The notes under the pieces are model-generated. The model worked only from the letters and a program-made list of their open reading frames with translations, did not search any database and was not told the DNA's origin. Source: Anaerolineales bacterium (GTDB taxonomy: Bacteria; Chloroflexota; Anaerolineae; Promineifilales; Promineifilaceae). Taken from it: a DNA stretch of 49,051 bases. Where the stretch lies: positions 1 to 49,051 of the forward strand of contig WTJY01000201.1 of NCBI GenBank assembly GCA_011524645.1. The letters are read 5' to 3'. Shown in pieces: positions 40,436 to 49,051 of the stretch. Made by a program: the position numbers and the translations under genes. The first letter of the stretch is position 1, and every line of letters starts with the position of its first letter.

Positions 40436-41683
40436 ATGATACAAACAATTACCCCCCAAATCGGCCGACGCACGGCCGTGTTGGCTCAAAAATTGGCTGG
40501 CCCTCAACCGAAACCAACCAAAGATGCGATGCAAGATGTCTTGCGTGCGATTCGTTGCTTACAACTCGATCCGATTCGGGCGGTGGAGCGGACACAGTAC
40601 ACGGTGCTGTGGAGCCGTTTGGGGGAGTATGATCGGGATCATTTGCATCAGCTTGTTTATCAAGACCGCTGGTTGTTTGAATATTGGGCCCATGCGGCGT
40701 CTATCGTACTTACCGAAGATTATCCGTTGCACGAGTATAAAATGCGCCACTACGGCCGTGGCGGCAGCGGCTGGTCGAAGCGCTTGGCTCAATGGGTGGC
40801 TGATAATCCTGAATTCAAAGCGTATATTTTGGCCGAGATCGATCGAACAGGGCCACGTTTGACCGGCGATTTTGAAGATCAATCAAAAGTGCCTTGGTCA
40901 TCGAGTGGGTGGTCATCCGGCCGTAGTGTTGGCTATATGCTCGACTATTTGTGGACGAGCGGGGCGTTAATGGTCAGCCAGCGGGACGGGCTAAAGCGAT
41001 GGTGGGATTTGAGCGAACGGGTTTTGCCCGATTCGGCTCGCGTGGGGGGCTGGTCGGCCGAAGACGTGACCTACACGGCCGCGCAATATTCTCTAAAAGC
41101 GTTAGGGGTCGGCCGTGTGCGGGACATCAAGCGCCATTTCATTGAAAATCGCTATCCTCATTTGCCTCAAATCATTGATCAATTAGAGTCCGAAGGGAAA
41201 ATCAAGCGGGTTAAAATCAAAGGAGATGTATGGGGGGATGACCCTTGGTATATTCATGCTGATCAAGAAAGCTTGCTTGATACGGCCGTACACGATTGGC
41301 AACCGCGCACCACATTTCTTTCCCCATTTGATGGCTTGATTCGTGATCGAGATCGGACTGAATTGATGTGGGGCTTTTACTACCGGATCGAAATTTATGT
41401 GCCTAAGGCGAAGCGGCAGTATGGCTATTATGTGCTTCCGATTTTGCATGGGGACCAGTTAATTGGCCGAATCGATTCCCAAATGGACCGCAAAAAAGGG
41501 GTTTTTAATCTCAATCAACTCTTTTTAGAGCCGAGTACAAAACCCTATAAAAAGACCGGTAAAGCGGTACACAAAGCGCTGTTGAGCTTGGCCCGTTTTG
41601 TCGATGCGAAGCAAATTCGCTATGGCGAAAATATTCCAGATGCGTGGCGTGATCTATTACGGCCACAAGAACTCAAAAAATAA
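40436..41683 (+). CDS. YcaQ/AlkX-type winged-helix DNA glycosylase
   Basis: A 415-aa protein of the HTH_42 family, whose members (YcaQ, AlkZ) remove bases in interstrand crosslinks or bulky adducts. The catalytic QxD motif is present as Gln43 and Asp45 in RCLQLDPIRAVERTQY, followed by LWSRLGEYD, FEYWAHAASIVLTEDYPLHE, the winged-helix region (LKALGVGRVRDIKRHFIENR) and TTFLSPFDGLIRDRDRTELM with the C-terminal beta barrel. Twenty-four bases after the rel stop, and likely with its own promoter. A role in crosslink repair is inferred from family; it stands near recQ. Confidence 0.88.
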   Translation: MIQTITPQIGRRTAVLAQKLAGPQPKPTKDAMQDVLRAIRCLQLDPIRAVERTQYTVLWSRLGEYDRDHLHQLVYQDRWLFEYWAHAASIVLTEDYPLHEYKMRHYGRGGSGWSKRLAQWVADNPEFKAYILAEIDRTGPRLTGDFEDQSKVPWSSSGWSSGRSVGYMLDYLWTSGALMVSQRDGLKRWWDLSERVLPDSARVGGWSAEDVTYTAAQYSLKALGVGRVRDIKRHFIENRYPHLPQIIDQLESEGKIKRVKIKGDVWGDDPWYIHADQESLLDTAVHDWQPRTTFLSPFDGLIRDRDRTELMWGFYYRIEIYVPKAKRQYGYYVLPILHGDQLIGRIDSQMDRKKGVFNLNQLFLEPSTKPYKKTGKAVHKALLSLARFVDAKQIRYGENIPDAWRDLLRPQELKK

Positions 41684-41693
41684 GGTGGGAAAT

Positions 41694-41725
41694 GGGAAAT
41701 GAATCGCAATCAGCGATCATTTCCC
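41694..41725. terminator. Hairpin between convergent genes
   Basis: GGGAAATGAATCGC (41694-41707) pairs with GCGATCATTTCCC (41713-41725), one bulged base, in the 51-base gap between two convergent genes. Fits a bidirectional terminator, with a T-rich stretch on each side. Confidence 0.55.
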
Positions 41726-41734
41726 ATTTTCGCT

Positions 41735-43555
41735 TTACTCGCCTACATAGAGCCGATACATCCCACCATTATTTACAAATTCAGGGCGGACGGTGACCAA
41801 ATAGGTGCCTGTTTCTGGCAAGCTGATGTTATGGACCGTGTTTTCTGCAGAGGACCCCACCGGCAAACTTTGCCCTCCATCAAGAACTGACCGGCCGTCA
41901 GTCCCGATCAGATCTACGATGAGTCCTGTTGTTTGATTGCTGGAGGTGATTTCGATGGTGGTTCCGGCCGTGCCTTCAAATGCCCATACTTGATATTCCC
42001 CCCGTTGGATAAAGTTGTTCTCTGTTTCGCTCCCAAGTGTTAAACTGGCCGCATTTGCCTGCAATTCTTGCAACGCTTCTAATATATTCGGCCGGGTTTG
42101 CGTAAAGCTCACCTCAATTCGGTGTCTAATCGATGGATCATTGAACATATCGACCGGCCGGACAAACAATGTATATGTCCCATCCTCTGGGAATTGTAAG
42201 GCATTAATTGATTCAATCGTATAGCCACGATCAATTAGACCATCGGTAATTAAAGTTCCATTTTCATCACGGATTTCTAAAGCGATATCGACCGTTTCAG
42301 ATGTTGCAACTTCGATATCGGCTATGGTGTCGCCTGTGACACGTAGGGGAATGAGGAGCATTTTTGCACCACCATATTCATCTTTTAACAAGGGGAGATT
42401 CGCTTTTTCACCAAGGGCTAATGGTTGATCGGCGCGTTGGATTGTCCCTTTTGCGCTCCCGCCATCCAATAGGCGCAGATCGATGACACCTTCTTGCTGT
42501 TGTACATCAAACGCTTCGATTATATAGATTCCATCGGCTGGGAGTTCCAACTGATAAGCAACCTCACTGGTGCCATAACTAAGATTTTGCGCCCCTTTGG
42601 TAAAGATCGATAGGTTATCAGGCCCGATGACATCTAGCACAGGATCGACCCCATCGAAAGCGAGTAGCTCGATATCGACGACTTGACCGGCCGTGCCACT
42701 GAATGTCCATTGCAACGCTTCTCCTTCGTTCAAGGGGGAGGCCACATAGCTGTTGACATTGATGTCATCAATCATACGACGTGTAGTCGGCTCAATGAGA
42801 GGTTCGAGGTAAGGTTTATCTTCGTCCGATTTTGTTTCACGGCTAGCGGGGATTCCGAGTAACGGTGGGAGCACTAAGTTTTGCGGTTTAGAAAGCCGAA
42901 CCGAGCTAAATATTTGTTCGACCGTGGTGGCTTGTTCTTCTAATACGTCAGTGGTGGTCCCCACCGTTAACAATAGCATTTGATATTCTCCCCTGATCAC
43001 GATAAATGAGCTTTGTGAGGAGGTGTCTAATGCTTCATTGGTCACATTGGCGACCGTTTTTGTGGCCGGATAACCATTAAATGTGAATTCTTCTTGATCG
43101 GTAAGAATTTCAACTTGTGAGCCGATATTCGCAAATGTATCGAGAATCGTTGGTATCGTGTCCGCGAAGGCTTCGTAATCGGCCGTTGATATCTGACCAA
43201 TGACGCTAACAATGGTAAGGGTTGTTCCTGAAATCGTGCTAGGATCAGCGTTGAAATCAAACATCGCCTCATCGGAGCCGATCATGTCAAATTCTGTGAA
43301 GACTGCATCCCGCCAGCCGCTAGGGTAAATGAGTTCATAGCCATTAGGCGCATTGCGGTAATGGACAAAGCCTTCTGGCACGGCCGTGGGGGCCGGTGTT
43401 GGGATCGCTGTGGTTGTCGCAACGGCCTGGGTGTCGGCGGTTGATGCACCCCCGCGCGATAAAAGTGCTTGTGGGTTTAGGCCACAAGCGGTTAGAAGGG
43501 GAATCGATAAAGCGAAAATAGCTAGGTAAAAAAAGGGGGTTGCGAGATGTTTCAT
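41735..43555 (-). CDS. Lipoprotein with PsbP-like and PPC-like domains, paralogue 1
   Basis: A 606-aa envelope lipoprotein. The signal peptide ends in LLTAC (Cys24), followed by a Thr/Ala/Pro linker. Residues 60-215 form one PsbP/Mog1-like domain (FVHYRNAPNGYELIYPSGWR, then VIRGEYQMLLLTVGTT). Three PPC-like beta domains follow, recognised by GTAGQVVDIE, IVDLIGTDGRSVL and LPETGTYLVTV. Paralogous genes lie just upstream on the same strand (43678-46656 and 46912-49051). AGGAAG precedes ATG 43555. Such proteins probably bind at the cell surface; ligand unknown. Confidence 0.85.
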   Translation of the reverse strand: MKHLATPFFYLAIFALSIPLLTACGLNPQALLSRGGASTADTQAVATTTAIPTPAPTAVPEGFVHYRNAPNGYELIYPSGWRDAVFTEFDMIGSDEAMFDFNADPSTISGTTLTIVSVIGQISTADYEAFADTIPTILDTFANIGSQVEILTDQEEFTFNGYPATKTVANVTNEALDTSSQSSFIVIRGEYQMLLLTVGTTTDVLEEQATTVEQIFSSVRLSKPQNLVLPPLLGIPASRETKSDEDKPYLEPLIEPTTRRMIDDINVNSYVASPLNEGEALQWTFSGTAGQVVDIELLAFDGVDPVLDVIGPDNLSIFTKGAQNLSYGTSEVAYQLELPADGIYIIEAFDVQQQEGVIDLRLLDGGSAKGTIQRADQPLALGEKANLPLLKDEYGGAKMLLIPLRVTGDTIADIEVATSETVDIALEIRDENGTLITDGLIDRGYTIESINALQFPEDGTYTLFVRPVDMFNDPSIRHRIEVSFTQTRPNILEALQELQANAASLTLGSETENNFIQRGEYQVWAFEGTAGTTIEITSSNQTTGLIVDLIGTDGRSVLDGGQSLPVGSSAENTVHNISLPETGTYLVTVRPEFVNNGGMYRLYVGE

Positions 43556-43624
43556 AGTGCTTCCTATGTGTGTTTTGTGGTGTGGTAAGGTGTGTCTGGC
43601 GGGAAAAGAGCTCTAAGAGCGAAT

Positions 43625-43656
43625 ACAGGCTTGAATCGGTTGTGATTCAAGCCTGT
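43625..43656 (-). terminator. 13-bp perfect stem after lipoprotein 2
   Basis: ACAGGCTTGAATC (43625-43637) and GATTCAAGCCTGT (43644-43656) with a six-base loop, 22 bases past the stop of the 992-aa lipoprotein gene. Likely terminator. Confidence 0.6.
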
Positions 43657-43677
43657 CTGATCAATAAATCTAAACTG

Positions 43678-46656
43678 CTATGGGCTAACGGTGAGAGTGA
43701 ATGCCCCTGTTGCCCCACCAAAACCGCGCAAAACAACGGTATAAGTGCCATCGGCCGGAATTTCGACCGTCGTTTCTTCGGCATCGCCGTCAAAGCCGAG
43801 ATCAACTTCACCATCGGTGATCGATACCCCATCGGCATCAATGACATCTAAGACCAAGTCGAGATCAGCCAATGGCTGTGCGGAAATGGTGAGAGAGTCA
43901 CCAGCGGCCGCGTCGAAGGACCATTCACTTTGACCCTCTAGGCCGATCGTTCCGTCTACGCTGTTCCCGATCTCGATTGTTCCGCTGATTGTTTCGGTAT
44001 CTGTATCCCCATCAGCAATGCCAAATTCATCCTCGATGATTTTTGGCGTGCCGACATAGAGGGTGTAATCGCCACCAGACTCGTTGTAACCTGTAATTGT
44101 GACGATATAAATTCCATCGGCCGGTAAGCGAATTTCATCGATCTCTTCCCAGTCGACACCATAATCAACACCGCCTCCGGTTAGCGAAAACCCGCTAGGC
44201 CCGATTAAATCGATTACCGTATCGGTGTTTCCAATCGATGTGGCGATGACATCGATAGTTTCTCCGGCCGAGCCTGCGAAACTCCAGCTGTCGGTTTCTC
44301 CCTCGATCAATGTGCCACTGGTGTCGGTGTCGCGGGTGATTTCTGTTGATTCGGCCGTTAATTCAGCTATCGTAGCGAAGATATCGATGCTCGGTTCCGC
44401 AATGGTGATTTCGACAGCATTGGTAATTCCTTCCTCTTCGTACAGCGCGAACGGCCGAACAATAATGGTGTAAATCCCATTTTCGATGAAAGGCAGGCCC
44501 GCAATGACTTCTTCGGCGTATCCTTGATCGACCGCCGTATAGGTTAGCGATTGCCCAGCACCATCGATGACTTCTAGCGATACATCGGTGTCCCCGATTG
44601 TGGTGACTTGAATATCGGCCGCTGTGCCCCCTTCCATTTTCAGCGGGATCGCCAACGACTTCGCACCCCCATAAATATCCACTTCAAATTCAAAGGTGGC
44701 ACTTTCACCTAGTGACAACTGCTGTTCGACACGGGTGAGTGCGGCGGTGCTGCTACCGGTTTCAGTGACATAAAGGTCGATGCTACCCGCTTCGGCGAAA
44801 TAGTCAGACACTTCGATCGTATAGTCGCCATCTTCCGGTAAGAGGATGCCGTAAATCGCTTCCCCTTGTGGGCTGGCGCCGAAGTCGATCGGCCCGTTGA
44901 TGACCAATGACTGGCCGTCAGGCCCGATAATATCGAGCATCGGATCATTCCCTTCGGCCGCTAAAGCTTCGATATCGACGACTTGACCGGCCGTGCCACT
45001 CAAGGTCCATTGCAAGATTTCATTGGTACCGAGCGGTTCAACCATATTGCTGTTTAAATCTATTGGGCCGACTAAGCGAGGGGTGGCTGGTTCCGTTGTG
45101 AAATCTTCATCGAACCCTTCATCAAACCCACTTTCATCAAACCCACTTTCATCAAAAAATGCATCTTCATCGATCTCTGATGGCTCAAATAAGACCAGAG
45201 AGTCGATGATTTCATCAACAACCGGCCCTTCTTCGGCTAAAACCTCATCTGAGGTGCCGGTGGTGATCATCGCTAATTGATGTTCCCCTTCAACGATGAT
45301 AATAATCATTTGTCCCGATAAACCGGTCTCTTGTTCTGTTGCTGTGACAACCATTTTTGTGGCTGGGAAACCGGCCAACGTGATTTCTGTCGGTTCGTTC
45401 ACGATTTCAAAGTCGAGCCCTTCCGCTTCGAATTGATCTGTCATGAGTCCCATCGGGTCATCCATTTCAAGAATGTCGCCCGCTTCTTCAATGGGAACAC
45501 TAATGATGGTGACGATTGCACCTGTGTTGACAGAATCGGTTGTCGCAATGTCAAGTAACTCTTCATCTGACCCGATGATGCCGACCGTTAAGAAGCCGGT
45601 GGTACCCCAGTCATCAGGATGGAGAACGGCGAACCCACCAAGGTCATTTTGGTAGACCGCGTATCCTTCCGGCGCTTCGAGCATCATGGCCGGGCTATCT
45701 CCTTCGGCCATACTCTCTCCATCGCTTGTAGAATCTGCATTGTCTGATGGTGGACCTTCATCTGTGTCGTAAAGGATCATGCTCTGAGCCATCGCTTCAA
45801 AGGTTGGTAAGTAGTCTGCTGCTTCTTCTTTTTGCGTGGTTCCAAAAATAAAAACTGCGTAATTGTGAGATTCTGCTTTCGCAATCGCCATATAGTGCGT
45901 CAGTGTTACACCATCTTCTGAACTTTCAACTTCGATCGTGAGCGTTGCCGCTTCACGGCCGTTGATGATTAATTCCTCAGCTTCCGTTACAACGACAAAC
46001 TCGTCTCCACCATTAATAAGCGGATTTTCCGCCAATTCGAGCAAAACCTTAGGCAATGTTTCAGCCGGTAGAGCATCAATTGGCCCTCCCGCAATGGTTA
46101 CTGCGGCACCATCCCGCAGCTCACTGGGGCTGCCGATTTCAATATCACTGTCGCTAAATACCTTTGGTGATTGCGGGTCGCCGTCGACATGATAAATAAC
46201 CCAATCGGCCGGATGATCGATCAACGCGCCAACAAAATCCTCTTGGTGTGTGATCCAGTCGCTTGTATCCAACATCTCGTTGGCTGCCATGTCGTCCATG
46301 GACGTGTCTGTCTCTACAGGTTCTTCTGTTGGCTCTGGGGTCGGTTCTTCTGTTGGTTCAGGAGTCGGCTCTAAGGTCGGCTCTTCTGTCGGTTCTTCCG
46401 TTGGTGCCTCTGTTGGTTCTTCTGTCGGCTCTTCTGTCGGTTCTTCCGTTGGTGCCTCTGTTGGTTCTTCTGTTGGCTCTTCCGTCGGTTCTTCTGTTGG
46501 CACCTCTGTCGGTTCTTCCGTCGGCTCTTCTGTCGGTTCGGCCGTGGGTTCCTCGGCCGGTTCGGGGGCTGGAGCTGGATCTCCACCACAGGCCGCTAAC
46601 AGACTTAGCAAAATGGCTAAGGCTGCAAAGCGCAAAATAAATTGTATTCTCTTCAT
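43678..46656 (-). CDS. Large lipoprotein with EEPT linker, PsbP-like and PPC-like domains, paralogue 2
   Basis: A 992-aa lipoprotein. The signal peptide MKRIQFILRFAALAILLSLL ends in LLAAC (Cys23). A linker of about 90 residues made of EEPT, EAPT and EVPT units follows. Two PsbP/Mog1-like domains (about 130-300 and 330-500) come next, then an acidic DESGFDESGF stretch and four PPC-like domains, the last ending GFGGATGAFTLTVSP. A run of 32 identical bases (42669-42700 and 44969-45000) is shared with paralogue 1, a sign of recent duplication or gene conversion. AAAGGA precedes ATG 46656. Probable surface protein spanning the cell wall by its linker. Confidence 0.87.
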   Translation of the reverse strand: MKRIQFILRFAALAILLSLLAACGGDPAPAPEPAEEPTAEPTEEPTEEPTEVPTEEPTEEPTEEPTEAPTEEPTEEPTEEPTEAPTEEPTEEPTLEPTPEPTEEPTPEPTEEPVETDTSMDDMAANEMLDTSDWITHQEDFVGALIDHPADWVIYHVDGDPQSPKVFSDSDIEIGSPSELRDGAAVTIAGGPIDALPAETLPKVLLELAENPLINGGDEFVVVTEAEELIINGREAATLTIEVESSEDGVTLTHYMAIAKAESHNYAVFIFGTTQKEEAADYLPTFEAMAQSMILYDTDEGPPSDNADSTSDGESMAEGDSPAMMLEAPEGYAVYQNDLGGFAVLHPDDWGTTGFLTVGIIGSDEELLDIATTDSVNTGAIVTIISVPIEEAGDILEMDDPMGLMTDQFEAEGLDFEIVNEPTEITLAGFPATKMVVTATEQETGLSGQMIIIIVEGEHQLAMITTGTSDEVLAEEGPVVDEIIDSLVLFEPSEIDEDAFFDESGFDESGFDEGFDEDFTTEPATPRLVGPIDLNSNMVEPLGTNEILQWTLSGTAGQVVDIEALAAEGNDPMLDIIGPDGQSLVINGPIDFGASPQGEAIYGILLPEDGDYTIEVSDYFAEAGSIDLYVTETGSSTAALTRVEQQLSLGESATFEFEVDIYGGAKSLAIPLKMEGGTAADIQVTTIGDTDVSLEVIDGAGQSLTYTAVDQGYAEEVIAGLPFIENGIYTIIVRPFALYEEEGITNAVEITIAEPSIDIFATIAELTAESTEITRDTDTSGTLIEGETDSWSFAGSAGETIDVIATSIGNTDTVIDLIGPSGFSLTGGGVDYGVDWEEIDEIRLPADGIYIVTITGYNESGGDYTLYVGTPKIIEDEFGIADGDTDTETISGTIEIGNSVDGTIGLEGQSEWSFDAAAGDSLTISAQPLADLDLVLDVIDADGVSITDGEVDLGFDGDAEETTVEIPADGTYTVVLRGFGGATGAFTLTVSP
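45119..45148 (-). repeat. 15-bp tandem repeat in the acidic linker
   Basis: Two direct units of TCATCAAACCCACTT encode DESGF repeats between the PsbP-like and PPC-like parts of paralogue 2. Possible slippage site that varies linker length. Confidence 0.5.
46318..46555 (-). repeat. EEPT-encoding 12-bp tandem repeat
   Basis: Units of 12 bp encode EEPT with EAPT/EVPT variants in a higher-order pattern near the mature N-terminus. DNA copies are similar enough to recombine, so length variation between strains is expected. Confidence 0.7.
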
Positions 46657-46828
46657 ATTGTTTCCTTTACTGTGTACAAGACCTGTGCCCTATCTATGAG
46701 ACTGCATGTATGTACGTAGGGGCTTAGGCGAATTCTTTAACTATTGCGGTTATATCATATTTGAGAACGGACCACTAGAGGTAATTTCTGCAATTTGTGA
46801 TCAAACACGATTTCTTTTAAACAATATA

Positions 46829-46868
46829 GAAGGCGGGTTGCGCCGTAGATACGACACAACCCGCCTTC
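46829..46868 (-). terminator. 12-bp perfect stem after lipoprotein 3
   Basis: GAAGGCGGGTTG (46829-46840) and CAACCCGCCTTC (46857-46868) enclose a further CGTA/TACG pair. It follows the stop of the 46912 gene by about 43 bases on the minus strand, with an AT-rich stretch after it. Confidence 0.6.
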
Positions 46869-46911
46869 ACACCACTCTGTGGCACACACAAGACCCCCTC
46901 TGCGGTGCAAA

Positions 46912-49051
46912 TTACTTTGTGACGGTGAGCGTATAGTCACCGGCCGCGCCGATAAAACCGGCGATGACAATGGTGTATGTTCCATCTGCAGGGATGCTGA
47001 CGCTAGCTTCTTCTAGCTCGCCATCAAATCCATAATCGATCAGTCCATCAGTTACTGAAGCACCGGTACTGTCTACGATATTCAATGTCAGGTCGAGATC
47101 GCCCATCGGTTGTACGACGACATTAATCGTTTCCCCTGCGGTTGCGTCTACAGTCCAGAAACTTTCTTGATCGGCCAAGACACCACCTTGTAATTCGGTG
47201 CCGATCGTTACGACACCACCGGTCTGGCCGGTCACTTCAACCGTGTTGCTATCATTACTTAGGACATCGCTAAAATCGGTGGCTGGGACATTGTCACCGG
47301 CCGTGATCGTATATCCACCCGCAACCGTTTCATCATATCCCGTCACACTAACGAGATAGGCACCGGCAACCGGTAAGCGAATGTTGCGAATTTCTTCGAT
47401 GCTAAGAGAGCTGTCTTCATCCCAGCCGATGAGAGAAAAGCCGTTAGGGCCATAGAGATTTACGGTGAGATCGGCATCACCGGCCGATTCCACAACCACT
47501 TCGAGCAGTTGTCCCGCTTCCCCAAAGATCAGCCAATAATCAACGACACCGGCCGCAACTTCACCGCTGGCGGCCGTGTTCGCCGTTAATGCCTCTGCCG
47601 TGACCAGCCAATCTGAGACATTGTCAAGCGAATTTTCATTTGATGTTTCTACGCTTAGGGTAAAGCTGGTTTGCTCGCTTGCCGATGAGTAAGGACGGAC
47701 GATGATCGTATGGCTGTCTTCTTCTGTGATGAAGAGGCCAGAAATCGTTTCAGTGTCATAGTATAGATCCATGACGCCGTAGATGAGTGAGTCACCACGG
47801 CCGCTTAACACTTCGACCGAAATATCGAGATCTTCCCCTTCTGGGGTCGCGGTAATATCGACTGCGGAGCCGATCGGTAAGTTAACAGGAATCGCTATCG
47901 CCATTAACCCGCCATTGGCATTGGTGGGGAAGGTGTAACTCGCTTCATCTCCAATATCGATTGCAGCGACATCACGCATCAAGGCGACTGAACCACTTCC
48001 CCCTTCAGAGAGGTAAACATCGGCCGCCCCAGCGCTGTCGAAGAAGTCCGCTACGTGAATCGTATAGTCCCCATCAGCGGGCAACCGGATACCATAGAGC
48101 CCTTCTGCTTGTGGATTGGTACTATAGTCGATTGCGCCATTGATTAAAATCGACTGGCCGCTGGCATCGAGAATGTCTAGGGCCAAGTCGGTATCTGGCG
48201 TGGTTGGGACCGCTTCGACATCGATAAGTTGCCCTGCGCTGCCGCTAAAAGTAAACCCGACCGATTCAAATTCGAGCCAATCGGCGGAAGCACTGCTGCC
48301 CAAAGAAATTAAGCTGATTAGACGGATGCCGTCGGTGTTGACGTTGACCGGTGCTGGGAGGCCGGTTTCGGATGGTACCTCTTCGCTCGTTTCGTCCATG
48401 CCATCGTCCATGTTTTCTTCCATGTTTTCTTCCATGTTCTCTTCCATGTTCTCTTCTTCCATCGTTTCGACCGGCTCAAATAAGACTAGGCTTTGGCTCA
48501 TGGTTGCGAACGTCGGGAAGTAAATGGCTGATTCTTCTTGGGTGGTGGTGCCGACAAAGACAACCGCATGTGTTTCATCTTGAACGGCCGTGAAATACAT
48601 CGCATATGGCACTTGATTTACAGGATTAATCATTTCGATCGACATTGTTGCCGCATCTAGTCCGTTAATCGTTGTCTCTGTTGGTCCTTCTGTAATGGTG
48701 AACTCTTCCGCTTCATTGCCAGCTTCTTGAGCCATCATATCTAGGTTTTCACTGAGTGTGCCGTCTGGCATTTCATCTAATGGGCCGCCGATGACCATCG
48801 CGATGGCTCCTTCTTCTAGTTGGTCTATGCTCATCATGTCAACATCGCCGTTGGTGATGACGGTGAAACCGAAGGTGGTTTCTGCGGTCCAATCGGCTGG
48901 ATGACTCACAGAAAAGCCGGTTTCACTATTTTCGAAAGTCGCAAAATCGCTTGGAATTGCGGCCGTTGCTGGCTCTGGGGTCGGTTCTTCCGTTGGTTCG
49001 GGGGCGGGCTCTTCAGTGGGTTCTTCAATCACTTCTTCTACCGGCTCTTCT
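46912..49051 (-). CDS. Lipoprotein paralogue 3 (5' part beyond window)
   Basis: At least 712 residues; the frame runs off the right edge inside an EEPT/EPTPEP linker, so signal peptide and start are missing. One PsbP/Mog1-like domain (FENSETGFSVSHPADWTAET...) is followed by a METMEEENMEENMEE acidic repeat and PPC-like domains marked by SAGQLIDVE, IRLPADGDYTIHVADF, IRLPVAGAYLVSVTGYDET and IPADGTYTIVIAGFIGA. The order and wording match paralogue 2 most closely, with one PsbP-like unit visible instead of two. Function unknown, likely cell surface. Confidence 0.85.
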   Translation of the reverse strand, partial: EEPVEEVIEEPTEEPAPEPTEEPTPEPATAAIPSDFATFENSETGFSVSHPADWTAETTFGFTVITNGDVDMMSIDQLEEGAIAMVIGGPLDEMPDGTLSENLDMMAQEAGNEAEEFTITEGPTETTINGLDAATMSIEMINPVNQVPYAMYFTAVQDETHAVVFVGTTTQEESAIYFPTFATMSQSLVLFEPVETMEEENMEENMEENMEENMDDGMDETSEEVPSETGLPAPVNVNTDGIRLISLISLGSSASADWLEFESVGFTFSGSAGQLIDVEAVPTTPDTDLALDILDASGQSILINGAIDYSTNPQAEGLYGIRLPADGDYTIHVADFFDSAGAADVYLSEGGSGSVALMRDVAAIDIGDEASYTFPTNANGGLMAIAIPVNLPIGSAVDITATPEGEDLDISVEVLSGRGDSLIYGVMDLYYDTETISGLFITEEDSHTIIVRPYSSASEQTSFTLSVETSNENSLDNVSDWLVTAEALTANTAASGEVAAGVVDYWLIFGEAGQLLEVVVESAGDADLTVNLYGPNGFSLIGWDEDSSLSIEEIRNIRLPVAGAYLVSVTGYDETVAGGYTITAGDNVPATDFSDVLSNDSNTVEVTGQTGGVVTIGTELQGGVLADQESFWTVDATAGETINVVVQPMGDLDLTLNIVDSTGASVTDGLIDYGFDGELEEASVSIPADGTYTIVIAGFIGAAGDYTLTVTK
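48409..48456 (-). repeat. Four 12-bp units encoding EENM
   Basis: Four direct copies of CATGTTTTCTTC or CATGTTCTCTTC (plus-strand reading) encode the EENM repeats. Nearly identical units suggest length variation by slippage. Confidence 0.7.

Noticed and set aside
46318-46555. CRISPR-like appearance of regular repeats
   Set aside because: Units are 12 bp, have no unique spacers and lie in a coding frame; this is a protein linker.
46250-46699. Plus-strand frame with VGSS repeats
   Set aside because: It is the antisense reading of the EEPT repeat in the lipoprotein gene; the repeat makes it stay open.

Overview
This 49-kb window of about 50% GC has no rRNA or tRNA gene, phage, insertion sequence or CRISPR array that I can see. 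The gene content suggests a member of the Chloroflexota (Anaerolineae/Ardenticatenia-like): a giant alpha-2-macroglobulin lipoprotein, two FemAB-type ligases, several lipoproteins with Glu/Pro/Thr linkers and PPC-like domains, and drug-type ABC-2 transporters. That placement is an inference from gene content; no marker gene proves it.

Layout. 1-419: end of an intradiol dioxygenase. 530-9695 (minus strand): envelope genes, namely the alpha-2-macroglobulin, a DUF1232 membrane protein and two FemAB paralogues. 10133-25822 (plus strand): a sugar-alcohol/carbon module. It holds a small unknown protein, an MtlR-type PTS regulator, mannitol-type EIIC, EIIB and EIIA on separate polypeptides, an HPr-EI fusion, an unusual 575-aa zinc dehydrogenase, a 1-phosphofructokinase-type PfkB kinase, a small membrane protein, pyruvate phosphate dikinase and a class 3 fructose-1,6-bisphosphatase. 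26401-30708: a TPR histidine kinase with no partner, then a cluster of small proteins. These include a 51-aa Cys-rich protein, two perhaps related proteins of unknown function, a heme-monooxygenase-like protein and a membrane protein. 31020-34429 (minus): a three-gene ABC-2 exporter operon. 34860-41683 (plus): RecQ with a long novel N-terminus, a RelA/SpoT homologue whose synthetase domain looks dead, and a YcaQ/AlkX-type DNA glycosylase. 41735-49051 (minus): three tandem paralogous lipoproteins, the last cut by the window edge.

The carbon module reads as one metabolic unit. EI-HPr passes phosphate from PEP through EIIA and EIIB to a hexitol entering through EIIC. The dehydrogenase would oxidise the hexitol phosphate to a ketose phosphate, and the PfkB kinase would make the bisphosphate. 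The bisphosphatase can return it to fructose 6-phosphate, and the dikinase can regenerate PEP to drive uptake. TTTGTGCA/TGCACAAA half-sites flank the regulator's own consensus promoter.

Structure beyond genes is rich. The hexamer CGGCCG is greatly over-represented and strand-skewed, but absent from the core PTS genes. There is a tandem pair of about 240-bp MITE-like elements, three families of intergenic heptamer repeats, a recurrent 62-63-bp AGACCC/AAGGGTTT hairpin at 3' ends, and several long nested inverted repeats, one forming a possible structured leader of the bisphosphatase gene.
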